Positions 7,907 to 16,618 of a stretch of DNA of 64,000 bases are shown here, piece by piece. How positions within the stretch are numbered: position 1 is the stretch's first letter; each line of letters opens with the position of its first letter. A program made the position numbers and the translations under genes. The DNA lies in the NCBI RefSeq assembly GCF_036321025.1, contig NZ_JAZAPB010000001.1, positions 1,054,001 through 1,118,000 of the forward strand. The letters are read 5' to 3'. This DNA is from Alteraurantiacibacter hainanensis. Lineage in GTDB: Bacteria > Pseudomonadota > Alphaproteobacteria > Sphingomonadales > Sphingomonadaceae. Under the pieces are notes generated by a model. The model made no database searches. It was not told the DNA's origin and saw only the letters and a program-made list of their open reading frames with translations.

Positions 7907-8851
7907 CTACGTCAGGTCGTCCATTGCCACGTTCAGTCCCGCTTCTGCGTCGCGCATCGCCTTGCGGCGCAGGTTCTCGATATGCGCGCGGCCTTCCGGC
8001 ACGGCCTCGACGGGAAGCGCGGCGATCTGCTTGGCGAATTCCTCGGTGAGGTCGACTGCATGCTCGGGATGGGTGAGGATCAGCCCGTCCTGCTGGCTCA
8101 TCCCGCGCAGTATCTTGGCGCCGACCTCGTAGGGATCCATTCCGAACTGCTCGAAGGCGGTGCCGAACTGCTCGAGCTCGCCTTCTTTCGGCGGGGCAAA
8201 TCCGGCGTCGGAGAATTTCTCGGGCCGCTTCTGCGCGCTGGCCCAGGCATTGGTGCGGGTCAGCGCCGGGCAGCACAGCGAGGTGCCGATGCCGTGCGGC
8301 GCGAGGTTGTAGCGCAGGCTGTCGGTCAGCCCGCGCACGGCGAACTTGCTGGCGGTGTAGATGCCCGCCTGCGGCCCCGGCAGGAAGGCGGCCATGCTGG
8401 CCACGTTCACCACGTGGCGACGCCCCTCGCTCGCCTTGATGCGGGGCAGGAAGCTTTGCAGCCCGTTCACCACGCCGCCGAAATTGACACCCATGATCCA
8501 GTCGTAATCGTCGTAGCTGGCCTCGTCCGTCGGGCCGAACACGCTGACCCCTGCGTTGTTAACCAGCACTTGGACTTCGCCGAAATGGTCGACCACTTCC
8601 TCCGCTACCTGGGCGAAGCGCTGGCGGTCGGTCACGTCCAGCTTGCAGAACAGCGGGATTTCATGGCCCTTGTCGACGAACCATGCCTCGGTCGCCGCGC
8701 GGTCGTCCTCGTTACGATAGCTCAGGGCCAGGCGCATGCCTGCGTCGGCGAAGGCCTGCGCGGTGCCAAGGCCGATGCCGGTGACCGCGCCGGTGATGAA
8801 GGCCACGCGGCCCTGCCATTCCTCGCTGTACTTCGCCGGATCGATCGTCAT
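7907..8851 (-). CDS. SDR family NAD(P)-dependent oxidoreductase
   Basis: The protein is 314 aa. It has the classical short-chain dehydrogenase Rossmann motif TGAVTGIG (residues 20-27), NNAG in the middle, and the catalytic YTASK (Tyr-x3-Lys). The C-terminal extension of about 60 residues is longer than in minimal SDRs. The start is placed at ATG 8849-8851 because GAGAGG lies just upstream on the minus strand. The longer frame from 8926 overlaps the divergent promoter region. It is divergent from the NTF2-like gene at 8940, with 88 bp between, and so probably co-regulated with the catabolic cluster. Substrate unknown. Confidence 0.85.
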   Translation of the reverse strand: MTIDPAKYSEEWQGRVAFITGAVTGIGLGTAQAFADAGMRLALSYRNEDDRAATEAWFVDKGHEIPLFCKLDVTDRQRFAQVAEEVVDHFGEVQVLVNNAGVSVFGPTDEASYDDYDWIMGVNFGGVVNGLQSFLPRIKASEGRRHVVNVASMAAFLPGPQAGIYTASKFAVRGLTDSLRYNLAPHGIGTSLCCPALTRTNAWASAQKRPEKFSDAGFAPPKEGELEQFGTAFEQFGMDPYEVGAKILRGMSQQDGLILTHPEHAVDLTEEFAKQIAALPVEAVPEGRAHIENLRRKAMRDAEAGLNVAMDDLT

Positions 8852-8939
8852 CGTTTGCCTCTCCCACCCTCGTTGGGGCTTCCATTGATTGTATCGTTCG
8901 TTAGTGTTGCACACAAAGAACGACATGGGGAGAGTCGAT

Positions 8940-9668
8940 ATGAGTGATGTGGAATCGCGCCTGGACGCACTGGAAAAGTCCGTTCACCGGCTGGAGGACG
9001 AAGCCGCCATCCAGCGCCTGCAGATGGCCTACGGCTATTACATCGATTACAACCGGCCCGAGGAAGTCGCGGGCCTTTTCGCCGAGGATGGCGTGGTCGT
9101 GTTCCTGTCCGGCGAGTATCTCGGACCCGAAGGCGTGATGCGCCTCTACGGCACGTGGTTCCAGAACCTGTTCACCCGCGGCCGTCGCGGCCCCGTGCAC
9201 GGCCTGCTGCTCGACCATTTCCAGCTCCAGCCGGTGATTACCGTTGCCGAGGACCGCAAGACCGCCAAGGGACGCTTTCGCGGCATGCTGGCGGGCGGCT
9301 GGCATGACGAGGCGATGGACTGGAAGCCCGAAGGCCCACCGCAGCAGTTCTGGGAAGCCGGCATCTACGAGAACGACTACGTGCGCGAGAACGGCGTGTG
9401 GAAGATCAAGCGCCTCAATTACCTGATGCAGTGGCAGGGCGATTACGAGACCGGCTGGGCGCACACCACGGCGCACCTGCAGCCCGCGACGCAGACCTAT
9501 CCGGAAAACCCGCTCGGCCCCGACCGCATCCTGCCCAAGGAAGAATGGCGCACCACCTGGCCCAATCGCCACCCGGTGGAAATGAGTTTCGCGCACCCGG
9601 TTCTGGGCGAAGCTTTCAAGGTTGGCCACTTCACCGACATGATGGTGAAGGACGAGTACGGAAATTGA
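8940..9668 (+). CDS. Nuclear transport factor 2-like (SnoaL-type) protein
   Basis: The protein is 242 aa. The N-terminus is a short coiled coil (EKSVHRLEDEAAIQRLQ), followed by the YGYYIDYNRPEEVAGLF signature typical of SnoaL-like cone folds. Such proteins act as dehydratases, isomerases or hydrolases on ring compounds, or have no enzyme activity. ATG 8940 is preceded by GGGGAG at good spacing. Its stop overlaps the TTG start of the next gene (TTGA, 9665-9668). The position at the head of a + strand run with an amidohydrolase suggests a catabolic role. The substrate cannot be told from sequence. Confidence 0.8.
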   Translation: MSDVESRLDALEKSVHRLEDEAAIQRLQMAYGYYIDYNRPEEVAGLFAEDGVVVFLSGEYLGPEGVMRLYGTWFQNLFTRGRRGPVHGLLLDHFQLQPVITVAEDRKTAKGRFRGMLAGGWHDEAMDWKPEGPPQQFWEAGIYENDYVRENGVWKIKRLNYLMQWQGDYETGWAHTTAHLQPATQTYPENPLGPDRILPKEEWRTTWPNRHPVEMSFAHPVLGEAFKVGHFTDMMVKDEYGN

Positions 9669-10204
9669 GGTCGCGTCTTGCACTTGCGCTGGCGGCGGGA
9701 CTCGTGCTCGCCGCCTGCGAGCAGGCGGGTACCGGGCCGCCGGACATGGAGCCTGCCGAGGAAGCGGCGGCGACCGCCGATCCTATGGATACGTCGGATC
9801 GCGAAAGTCTGTCCGACCACGAGGTGGCGGATCGCTTCATCGAGGTGTTCTACAACGAGAACCGCCTGACCGACGGGTTCGAGGCCTGGGTGCATCCCGA
9901 TTACATCCAGCACGATCCCAATTCGCCCACCGGCCGCGACCCTACCATCGCGGTGCTGGCCGATCACATGCAGGCCAACCCGGAAATGACGCACGACGTG
10001 AAGCGGGTGATCTACGGTGACGATGGCGCTGCCGAGGGCGGCGGAACGCTGGTGGCGGTGCACTACCACTTCAAGCGGGCACCCGACGATCGCGGCAGCG
10101 CCGTGGTCGACATCTTCCGCGTGCAGGACGGCTATCTTGTCGAGCACTGGGACGTGATCCAGCCGGTGCCCGAAGAGGCGCTGAACGACAACACGATGTT
10201 CTGA
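9665..10204 (+). CDS. Lipoprotein with SnoaL-like domain
   Basis: The protein is 179 aa. It starts at TTG 9665, which overlaps the stop of the previous gene. A basic N-terminus, hydrophobic core and lipobox LAAC (Cys about residue 18) mark a lipoprotein. After a short acidic linker the sequence DRFIEVFYNENRLTDGFEAW and HPDYIQHDP is typical of SnoaL-like polyketide-cyclase-related proteins. It would be attached to a membrane on the periplasmic side, unlike its cytoplasmic neighbour. It lies between the NTF2-like gene and the amidohydrolase (14-bp gap), in the same operon. Annotation pipelines may start it too far upstream because of the TTG. Confidence 0.7.
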   Translation: MRSRLALALAAGLVLAACEQAGTGPPDMEPAEEAAATADPMDTSDRESLSDHEVADRFIEVFYNENRLTDGFEAWVHPDYIQHDPNSPTGRDPTIAVLADHMQANPEMTHDVKRVIYGDDGAAEGGGTLVAVHYHFKRAPDDRGSAVVDIFRVQDGYLVEHWDVIQPVPEEALNDNTMF

Positions 10205-10218
10205 AAGGAGAACGGGGC

Positions 10219-11355
10219 ATGGTGACGGGCAAGCTGGAGGACGGCAGCGAGAAAGGCCTGAAGGGTCACTTCAAGGAGGACTTTTCGCACCGCACCCGCA
10301 TCGGTCTTGCCCCCCGCGCCGGTCACATTGATCGAGACGCGCCCTACAAGCGCATCGCCACCGAGGAGGCCTGGACCTTTCCGGAGTTGGTGAAGGCGCA
10401 GGTCGATTACCTCCAAAGCGGGGATGCACCGGACGACGACAGCCTGAAGATGGCGGGCATGTTCTCGAAGATGCCCAGCCTGCAGGAGATGTTGCAGGAC
10501 CTTGGGGCCTTGCGTCTCTCGCACATGGACGAGCTGGGCATCGACAGGCAGCTTCTGCTCCTGACAGCGCCCGGCGTACAGGTGGTACGGCCCGGCGACG
10601 GAACGCCGCTGGCGCGCGAGGCAAACGACATCGCCGCCGAGGCCTGTCGTAATCACCCGGATCGCTTCTCCGCCTGCGCCGCCTTCGATCCGCGCGACGT
10701 TGCGGGCAGCGTCAAGGAAATCGAGCGGGCCATGGGAGAGTTGAAGCTTAACGGCGCGGTGCTCAATTCGCATTTCCAGGGCCATTACCTCGACGAACAG
10801 GACTACTGGCCTATCCTCGAGGCGCTGGAGGCGATGGATGCCGCGCTCTACATCCATCCCACCGCGCCCTACAACGCGCCGCACTACGAGGATCGCGGCT
10901 TCCTCGGCGCGCTGGCAGGCTTTCCGCACGACGTGTGGCTGCACACGATGGGACTCATCTTCTCGGGCGCCTTCGACCGCTTCCCGAAGCTGCGGCTCGT
11001 CATCGGCCACATGGGCGAATGCCTGCCGCTGCATCTCTACCGGTTCGACTGGATGCAGGGGAACGCCGACGGGCGTAGTCACCTGCGCGGCGGCAACCAG
11101 CCAAAGCTGAAGCATCCGGTCAGCTACTATTTCCAGAACAACATCTGGATCACCACCAGCGGCGTCGGCTGGGAACCGGCGATCAAGTTCTGCCAGCAGG
11201 TGATGGGCGTAGACCGCGTGCTCTACGCCATGGATTACCCCTACCAGCAAAGCTACGACGAGGTCGCCGCCTACGACCGGATGGACATGGACGCGAAGAC
11301 CAAGCGGATGCTCATGGAAGACAACGCACGCACCGTGTTTCGCATCACCGGGTGA
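10219..11355 (+). CDS. ACMSD-type amidohydrolase (amidohydrolase 2 family)
   Basis: The protein is 378 aa. The N-terminal signature KRIATEEAW replaces the usual HxH strand of the family, as in LigW-type decarboxylases, where E and A follow the first beta strand. Downstream are LNGAVLNSHFQGHYLDE, YIHPTAPYN with a metal-binding His, VIGHMGE and the terminal YAMDYPY with the conserved Asp. Members include 5-carboxyvanillate decarboxylase, gamma-resorcylate decarboxylase and aminocarboxymuconate-semialdehyde decarboxylase, so decarboxylation or hydrolysis of an aromatic acid is likely. ATG 10219 follows AAGGAG. It ends the SnoaL operon, and a bidirectional terminator follows at 11362. Confidence 0.8.
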   Translation: MVTGKLEDGSEKGLKGHFKEDFSHRTRIGLAPRAGHIDRDAPYKRIATEEAWTFPELVKAQVDYLQSGDAPDDDSLKMAGMFSKMPSLQEMLQDLGALRLSHMDELGIDRQLLLLTAPGVQVVRPGDGTPLAREANDIAAEACRNHPDRFSACAAFDPRDVAGSVKEIERAMGELKLNGAVLNSHFQGHYLDEQDYWPILEALEAMDAALYIHPTAPYNAPHYEDRGFLGALAGFPHDVWLHTMGLIFSGAFDRFPKLRLVIGHMGECLPLHLYRFDWMQGNADGRSHLRGGNQPKLKHPVSYYFQNNIWITTSGVGWEPAIKFCQQVMGVDRVLYAMDYPYQQSYDEVAAYDRMDMDAKTKRMLMEDNARTVFRITG

Positions 11356-11361
11356 TACGAA

Positions 11362-11396
11362 AAGGGCGATCCCGCCAAGGACCGCCCTTCCCTTTT
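11362..11396. terminator. Bidirectional terminator between convergent genes
   Basis: AAGGGCG (11362-11368) pairs with CGCCCTT (11383-11389). TCC/GGA inside extends the stem. The + side continues CCCTTTTCC and the minus side continues into TTTTCG. It sits between the amidohydrolase stop (11355) and the MetE-like stop (11417), so it serves both. Confidence 0.75.
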
Positions 11397-11416
11397 CCTC
11401 GCAGTCGCCTGACCGA

Positions 11417-12556
11417 TCAGTCGACTTCGGCGGGCACCTTGCCCCAGACCTCCTCGGCCACCTCGACGCACAGGCGGATCTTGTCGGCCTGCTGCTCGGT
11501 GGTGATGTCGTTGCCGTGCACGGTGCTGGCAAAGCCGCACTGCGGGCTGATGGCCAGCTGTTCGATCGGTGCGAACTGCGCGGCTTCGTCGATACGGCGC
11601 TTGATCGCGTCCTTGTCTTCCTTTTCGCCCAGCTTGGTGGAGACCAGGCCCAGCACGACGGTCTTGCCCTTTGGCAGGAAGCGCAGCGGGCTGAAATCGC
11701 CCGAGCGGGCATCGTCGTATTCGAGGAAGAAGGCGTCGATGTCGCATTCGTTGAACATCACTTCGGCCACGGGGTCGTACCCGCCTTCGGCCGCCCAGCT
11801 CGAGCGGAAGTTGCCGCGGCACAGGTGCATGGTACGCACCAGGTCATCGGGCGCGCCGGCAAAGCTTGCGTTGATCAGCTTGGCGTAGTCGTGGGTGATG
11901 GAATCCGGGTCCATCCCGCGGTTCTTCGCGTCCTCGCGGTGACCGGTGTCGCACAGGTAGGCGAGGTTGGTATCGTCGAACTGGATGTAGCGGCAACCGG
12001 CATCTACGAGGTCGGCGACCTCTTCGGAATAGGCCTTGGCGACATCGTCGTAGAAGCCCTGCATGTCGGGATAGGCTTCTTCGGGAATGCCTGCCCGGCC
12101 GGCACGGAAATGCAGCATCGTCGGGCTGGGAATGGCGACCTTCGCCTTTGCACCCGGCTTCGTCACCTGCGCGGAGAGGAACTCGTAATCGGCGCGCTGG
12201 ATCGGTTTGACGTGCTCCACCTTGCCGGTGATGACCATCTTGGGCGGCGCGAACTTCACGTCCACGCCCTTGTCGTTCTTGAAGGCCTTCTGGATGCCGC
12301 CGGTTTCCTCCACGCCCGAAAGCTGGAGCAGGAAGTCGGTGTGGAAGAACTTGCGCCGGTATTCGCCGTCGGTGATGGCCATGAGGCCGAGGTCCTGCTG
12401 CCATTCGGCCAGCTCGGCAATGGCGGCGTTCTCGACCTCGCGCAGGGCATCGCGGTCGATATCGCCTGCGGCGAAGCGCTCGCGCGCCTCGATCACGGAT
12501 CGCGGACGGAGGAAGGAGCCGACGTGATCGGCCCGTGAGGGTAGCTTGAATGTCAT
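11417..12556 (-). CDS. MetE C-terminal-domain-like methyltransferase
   Basis: The protein is 379 aa, half the size of full MetE, and matches the stand-alone catalytic barrel of cobalamin-independent methionine synthase. Visible family features are RADHVGSFLRP at the N-terminus, ITDGEYRR, the metal-site stretch MHLCRGNF (His and Cys) and SPQCGFAST (second Cys) near the C-terminus. Related stand-alone proteins transfer methyl groups from methylfolate, methylcobamide or other donors to thiols. Because a LigM-like O-demethylase, which makes 5-methyl-tetrahydrofolate, lies 10 kb away, a methyl-group outlet is possible. That link is inference. It is divergent from the PQQ dehydrogenase across 237 bp. 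Confidence 0.78.
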   Translation of the reverse strand: MTFKLPSRADHVGSFLRPRSVIEARERFAAGDIDRDALREVENAAIAELAEWQQDLGLMAITDGEYRRKFFHTDFLLQLSGVEETGGIQKAFKNDKGVDVKFAPPKMVITGKVEHVKPIQRADYEFLSAQVTKPGAKAKVAIPSPTMLHFRAGRAGIPEEAYPDMQGFYDDVAKAYSEEVADLVDAGCRYIQFDDTNLAYLCDTGHREDAKNRGMDPDSITHDYAKLINASFAGAPDDLVRTMHLCRGNFRSSWAAEGGYDPVAEVMFNECDIDAFFLEYDDARSGDFSPLRFLPKGKTVVLGLVSTKLGEKEDKDAIKRRIDEAAQFAPIEQLAISPQCGFASTVHGNDITTEQQADKIRLCVEVAEEVWGKVPAEVD

Positions 12557-12557
12557 C

Positions 12558-12567
12558 GGATTAATCC
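12558..12567. promoter_or_regulatory. Short palindrome next to the MetE-like start codon
   Basis: GGATTAATCC is a perfect 10-bp palindrome just upstream of ATG 12554-12556 (minus strand). It is close enough to act as an operator or to overlap the ribosome site (AGGAT on the minus strand). It is short, so chance cannot be excluded. Confidence 0.2.
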
Positions 12568-12701
12568 TGTCGTGGCTAATAGCATGAATGCAAAGCCAGG
12601 GTCATGACGCGGGCTCGCGCTCGACTGACGAGGGCAAGAATACTCCCATTCCACCCCGCAACGCAACAGCCCGTTCGACCGGAAGGCGACCAAAGGCACG
12701 C

Positions 12702-12729
12702 TTGACCTTGTCCGCGACAATTCTAACGA
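12702..12729 (+). promoter_or_regulatory. Candidate promoter of the PQQ alcohol dehydrogenase
   Basis: A -35-like TTGACC (12702-12707), a 16-bp spacer and a -10-like TAACGA (12724-12729) lie 65 bp before the start codon at 12794. The intergenic region 12557-12793 holds no gene. Confidence 0.4.
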
Positions 12730-12793
12730 TGGTTACGATTGCGCGGGTCCCTGGCCATGGAGAGTCGCGCGCCGCGCTTTGGGAGAGGCGAGA

Positions 12794-14938
12794 ATGCATC
12801 TGGGAAAGTGGGCGGCAGGTGCCGCCATGGGTATAGCGCTGGCAAGTTGCCAGACCGCCGGGGAGACTCCCGCGGCAGTGGCCTCCGCATCTGTCGGCAC
12901 GGTGGACGGGGAGGACCTGCTTTCGGCTGCTGCCAACAACGCAAACTGGCTGACCTACGGGCGCGACTATGCCGAACAGCGCTATAGCCCGCTTGCCCTG
13001 ATCAATGCCGGCAACGTCGGAAGCCTGGGGCTGGCCTGGTACGCCGACATGGATACCGCGCGCGGGCAGGAGGCGACGCCGCTGGTGATCGATGGGCAGC
13101 TGTTCGTCACCACCGCCTGGAGCAAGGTGAAGGCCTACGACGCCACCACCGGCGCCCCGCTGTGGGAATACGATCCTCAGGTCCCCGGCGAGACGGCGGT
13201 GAATGCCTGCTGCGACGTGGTGAACCGCGGCGTGGCGGCCTGGGGCGACATGCTGTTCCTGGGGACGCTCGACGGGCGGCTCGTCGCCCTCGACCGCGCC
13301 ACGGGTAACGAGGTCTGGTCCGAAGTCACCGTCGACCAGTCCATGCCCTACACCATCACCGGCGCGCCCCGCGTGATCGACGGCAAGGTGATCATCGGCA
13401 ACGGCGGCGCGGAATATTCCACCCGCGGCTACGTCTCCGCCTACGATGCCGAAACAGGCGAAATGCTCTGGCGCTTCTACACCGTGCCCGGCAGCCCGCA
13501 GGAAGCGGGCAGCGAGCCCGCACACCTTGCCGCCGCGCGGGAGACCTGGACCGGCGAGTGGTGGGAGCTGGGCGGCGGCGGCACCGTGTGGGATGCCATG
13601 GCCTACGATCCCGATCTCGACCTGCTGTATATCGGCGTGGGCAACGGATCGCCCTGGAACCAGGCCTATCGCTCGCCCGAGGGCGGCGACAACCTTTACC
13701 TCTCCAGCATCGTGGCGCTGCGGCCCGATACCGGCGAGTACGTGTGGCATTACCAGACGACGCCCGGCGATACGTGGGATTTCACCGCCACTCAGCACAT
13801 CATGCTGGCCGATCTCGAGATCGACGGCGAGGTGCGCGAGGTGCTGATGCAGGCGCCCAAGAACGGCTTCTTCTACGTGATCGACCGCGCCACCGGCGAA
13901 CTGATCAGCGCCAACAACTACGTGCCGCAGAACTGGACCACCGGCATCGACATGGCGACCGGTCGCCCGATCGAAGTGCCGGAGGCGCGTTATGGAGATA
14001 CCGGCGTGCCCTTCGTCTCCAGCCCCGGCGCGGGCGGCGGACACAACTGGCACCCGATGGCCTACCACCCGGGCGAGGGGCTGGTGTTCATTCCCGCCAT
14101 CGAAGCGGCCTTCCCCTACGTGCCGGAAGCCGACTGGGAGCCCGATCCGCATCGCGGCTTCAACGTGGGTATCGACCAGTCCGCCGGCTTCCTGCCTGCC
14201 GATCCGGAAATTCGCGCCGCCTCTGCCGCCGCCACGAAGGGCGCCCTGATTGCGTGGGACCCTGTCGCGCAGCAGGAACGCTGGCGTGTGCAGTATCCCG
14301 GCCCGTGGAACGGCGGCGCGCTGGCGACCGGCGGGGGGCTGGTTTTCCAGGGCACGGCAGCGGGCAACATGGCCGCCTACAGCGTGGCCGACGGCAGCGA
14401 GCTGTGGCGCTTCCGCGCGCAGACCGGCGTGGTCGCCCCGCCCATCACCTACATGATCGACGGCGAGCAGTACGTCGCCGTGCTGGCCGGCTGGGGCGGC
14501 ATCTGGGCGCTGGCGCCCGGCGGCTTCCTGAACGAGACCAGCGGCCCGGTGCAGAACATCTCGCGCCTGCTGGTGTTCAAGCTGGGCGCAAGCGGCGAAC
14601 TGCCGCCCGAGCCCGAGCTGGTGCGCCTGCCGCTCGATCCGCCGCCTTTCCGCGGCACCCAGGAACAGGTGGCCGGAGGGACCTACGACTACGGCCGCTA
14701 TTGCGGCACCTGCCATGGCGACAATGCCGTGGGATCGACCGTCCTGCCCGACCTGCGCCGCAGCGCCGTGCTGCAAAGCGAGCAGGTGTGGCAGACGATC
14801 GTCCACGACGGCGCGCTGGCCGAGCGCGGCATGGTCGGCTTTTCCGAAAGCCTCTCGCCTGCGGAGATCGAGGCCATTCGCCAGTTCGTGATATTCCGCG
14901 CCAATCAGGACAAGGAGCTTGACGCGCGCGGCGGATAG
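12794..14938 (+). CDS. PQQ-dependent quinohemoprotein alcohol dehydrogenase
   Basis: The protein is 714 aa. The N-terminus has a lipobox-like ALASC, so it is exported and may be a lipoprotein. Residues about 40-590 form the PQQ beta-propeller with repeated W-motifs (ATGNEVW, TGEMLWRF). The vicinal Cys pair in VNACCDVVN stacks on PQQ in this family. DTWDFTATQ carries the catalytic Asp region. The C-terminal cytochrome c domain has CGTCH near residue 645. This architecture is that of type II soluble quinohemoprotein alcohol dehydrogenases. Primary alcohols would be oxidised in the periplasm with electrons passed to heme c. ATG 12794 follows GGAGAGG. The aldehyde dehydrogenase 73 bp downstream would take the next step. 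PQQ synthesis genes are not in the window. Confidence 0.9.
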   Translation: MHLGKWAAGAAMGIALASCQTAGETPAAVASASVGTVDGEDLLSAAANNANWLTYGRDYAEQRYSPLALINAGNVGSLGLAWYADMDTARGQEATPLVIDGQLFVTTAWSKVKAYDATTGAPLWEYDPQVPGETAVNACCDVVNRGVAAWGDMLFLGTLDGRLVALDRATGNEVWSEVTVDQSMPYTITGAPRVIDGKVIIGNGGAEYSTRGYVSAYDAETGEMLWRFYTVPGSPQEAGSEPAHLAAARETWTGEWWELGGGGTVWDAMAYDPDLDLLYIGVGNGSPWNQAYRSPEGGDNLYLSSIVALRPDTGEYVWHYQTTPGDTWDFTATQHIMLADLEIDGEVREVLMQAPKNGFFYVIDRATGELISANNYVPQNWTTGIDMATGRPIEVPEARYGDTGVPFVSSPGAGGGHNWHPMAYHPGEGLVFIPAIEAAFPYVPEADWEPDPHRGFNVGIDQSAGFLPADPEIRAASAAATKGALIAWDPVAQQERWRVQYPGPWNGGALATGGGLVFQGTAAGNMAAYSVADGSELWRFRAQTGVVAPPITYMIDGEQYVAVLAGWGGIWALAPGGFLNETSGPVQNISRLLVFKLGASGELPPEPELVRLPLDPPPFRGTQEQVAGGTYDYGRYCGTCHGDNAVGSTVLPDLRRSAVLQSEQVWQTIVHDGALAERGMVGFSESLSPAEIEAIRQFVIFRANQDKELDARGG

Positions 14939-15011
14939 AGTCGCCACCGATCGCAATGATTGCTATAACATACAACAATTCTTCTGATTCTCCCGGGAAA
15001 GGAGCCCCACG

Positions 15012-16523
15012 ATGAACGAACAGACCACGATCGACCGCACGCAGCGCGAATATTCGGATGCCGCCAAGAAGGCGCTTGGCCGCAGCCCGCAGCTCTTCAT
15101 CAATGGCGAATGGGTGGATTCCAGCCACGGCGAGACGCTGGACGTGGAAGACCCCTCCTCCGGCAAGGTCGTCTCCAGCATCGTGGAAGCCAGCGACAAG
15201 GACGTGGACCGCGCCGTTGCCGCCGCACGCACCGCCTTCGACGATGGCCGCTGGCGGGGCATGCCGCCGGTCGCCCGCCAGAAGATCATGAATCGCCTGG
15301 CCGACCTGATCGAGGAACATGCCGACGAGCTGGCCGAACTGGAAGCCATCGACGTGGGCAAGCCCAAGGGCATGGCCGGCGCGATCGACGTGCCGGGCGC
15401 CGCCGCCCACATCCGCTTCTGCGCGGGCTGGGCCGGCAAGATCAACGGCGAGACGATCAGCCCCTACACCATGCCGGGCGACATGATGTTCGCCTACACG
15501 CTGAAGGAGCCGGTGGGCGTCTGCGCGCAGATCGTGCCGTGGAACTTCCCGCTGCTGATGGCCTGCCTCAAGATCGCCCCGGCGCTGGCCGCGGGCTGCA
15601 CCACGGTGCTCAAGCCTGCCGAGCAGACCAGCCTCACCGCGCTGCGCCTGGCCGATCTGGTTGCGGAGGCCGGCATTCCGGCGGGCGTGGTCAACATCAT
15701 CACCGGCAACGGCCATACCGCCGGCGACCGGCTGGTGAGGCACCCCGATGTCGACAAGGTGGCCTTCACCGGCTCCACCGAGATCGGCAAGCTGATCAAC
15801 CGCAACGTCACCGACACGCTGAAGCACATCACGCTGGAACTGGGCGGCAAGAGCCCGGTGGTGGTGATGCCCGATGTCGACATCCAGGAAACCGCCCCCG
15901 GCGTCAGCCAGGCGATCTTCTTCAACTCCGGCCAGGTCTGCGTTGCGGGCAGCCGCCTCTACGCGCACAAGAGCGTGTTCGACGAAGTGGTGGAAGGCAT
16001 GGCCAACACCGCCGAGTTCTGGGCACCGCGCGCCAGCCTCGATCCCGATGCCCACATGGGGCCGCTGGTGTCGAAGGAGCAGCACGAGCGCGTGATGGGC
16101 TACATCGATGCCGGCAAGCGCGACGGTGCATCCGTCCTGATGGGCGGCGACGGTCCGGGTGGTGACGGCTACTACGTGAACCCCACCATCCTCACCGACG
16201 TGAATCCGCAGATGAGCGTCGTGCGCGAGGAGATCTTCGGCCCCGTGGTCGTCGCCCAGCGGTTCGAGGACCTCGACGAAGTGGTGAAGGATGCCAACGA
16301 CACGCAGTACGGCCTCGCCGCCGGTGTCTGGACCAAGGACGCCAGCGCCGCGCACCGCATCGCCAGCAAGCTGCAGGCGGGCACGGTGTGGGTGAACTGC
16401 CACGCCATGATCGACACCGCGATCCCGTTCGGCGGCTACAAGGAAAGCGGCGTGGGCCGCGAACAGGGCCGCGAGGGTATCGAGGCCTATCTCGAAACCA
16501 AGTCGGTGATCATGAAGCTGTGA
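15012..16523 (+). CDS. NAD(P)-dependent aldehyde dehydrogenase
   Basis: The protein is 503 aa, the normal length for the ALDH superfamily. PWNFPLLM, FTGSTEIG, the glutamate motif ELGGKSP and the catalytic cysteine in FNSGQVCVAGSR are all intact. It resembles betaine-, phenylacetaldehyde- and retinal-type dehydrogenases with broad aldehyde range. ATG 15012 is preceded by AAAGGAG. It directly follows the PQQ alcohol dehydrogenase, so alcohol to aldehyde to acid is the likely order, although the first step is periplasmic and this enzyme is cytoplasmic. A terminator follows at 16541. Confidence 0.9.
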   Translation: MNEQTTIDRTQREYSDAAKKALGRSPQLFINGEWVDSSHGETLDVEDPSSGKVVSSIVEASDKDVDRAVAAARTAFDDGRWRGMPPVARQKIMNRLADLIEEHADELAELEAIDVGKPKGMAGAIDVPGAAAHIRFCAGWAGKINGETISPYTMPGDMMFAYTLKEPVGVCAQIVPWNFPLLMACLKIAPALAAGCTTVLKPAEQTSLTALRLADLVAEAGIPAGVVNIITGNGHTAGDRLVRHPDVDKVAFTGSTEIGKLINRNVTDTLKHITLELGGKSPVVVMPDVDIQETAPGVSQAIFFNSGQVCVAGSRLYAHKSVFDEVVEGMANTAEFWAPRASLDPDAHMGPLVSKEQHERVMGYIDAGKRDGASVLMGGDGPGGDGYYVNPTILTDVNPQMSVVREEIFGPVVVAQRFEDLDEVVKDANDTQYGLAAGVWTKDASAAHRIASKLQAGTVWVNCHAMIDTAIPFGGYKESGVGREQGREGIEAYLETKSVIMKL

Positions 16524-16540
16524 TCGACTGACACCAGACG

Positions 16541-16579
16541 AGGCCCGCCTTCGGCATTGCCGGGGCGGGCCTTGTCGTG
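16541..16579 (+). terminator. Rho-independent terminator after the aldehyde dehydrogenase
   Basis: AGGCCCGCC (16541-16549) and GGCGGGCCT (16564-16572) form a perfect 9-bp stem, followed by a T-rich TGTCGTGTTT. It also argues that GTG 16577 is not the start of the next gene. Confidence 0.75.
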
Positions 16580-16618
16580 TTTACCTTTGGCCCCACTGGA
16601 ACACGCGAGGGAAAGCCG

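Noticed and set aside
9398..10204. 268-aa single protein covering the end of the NTF2 gene and the lipoprotein
   Set aside because: The upstream part is a different frame of the NTF2-like gene. The lipoprotein starts at TTG 9665 with its own signal peptide.
12602..14956. 784-aa minus-strand open frame
   Set aside because: It lies antisense to the PQQ dehydrogenase, which has clear motifs (ACCD, CGTCH) and a ribosome site on the + strand.
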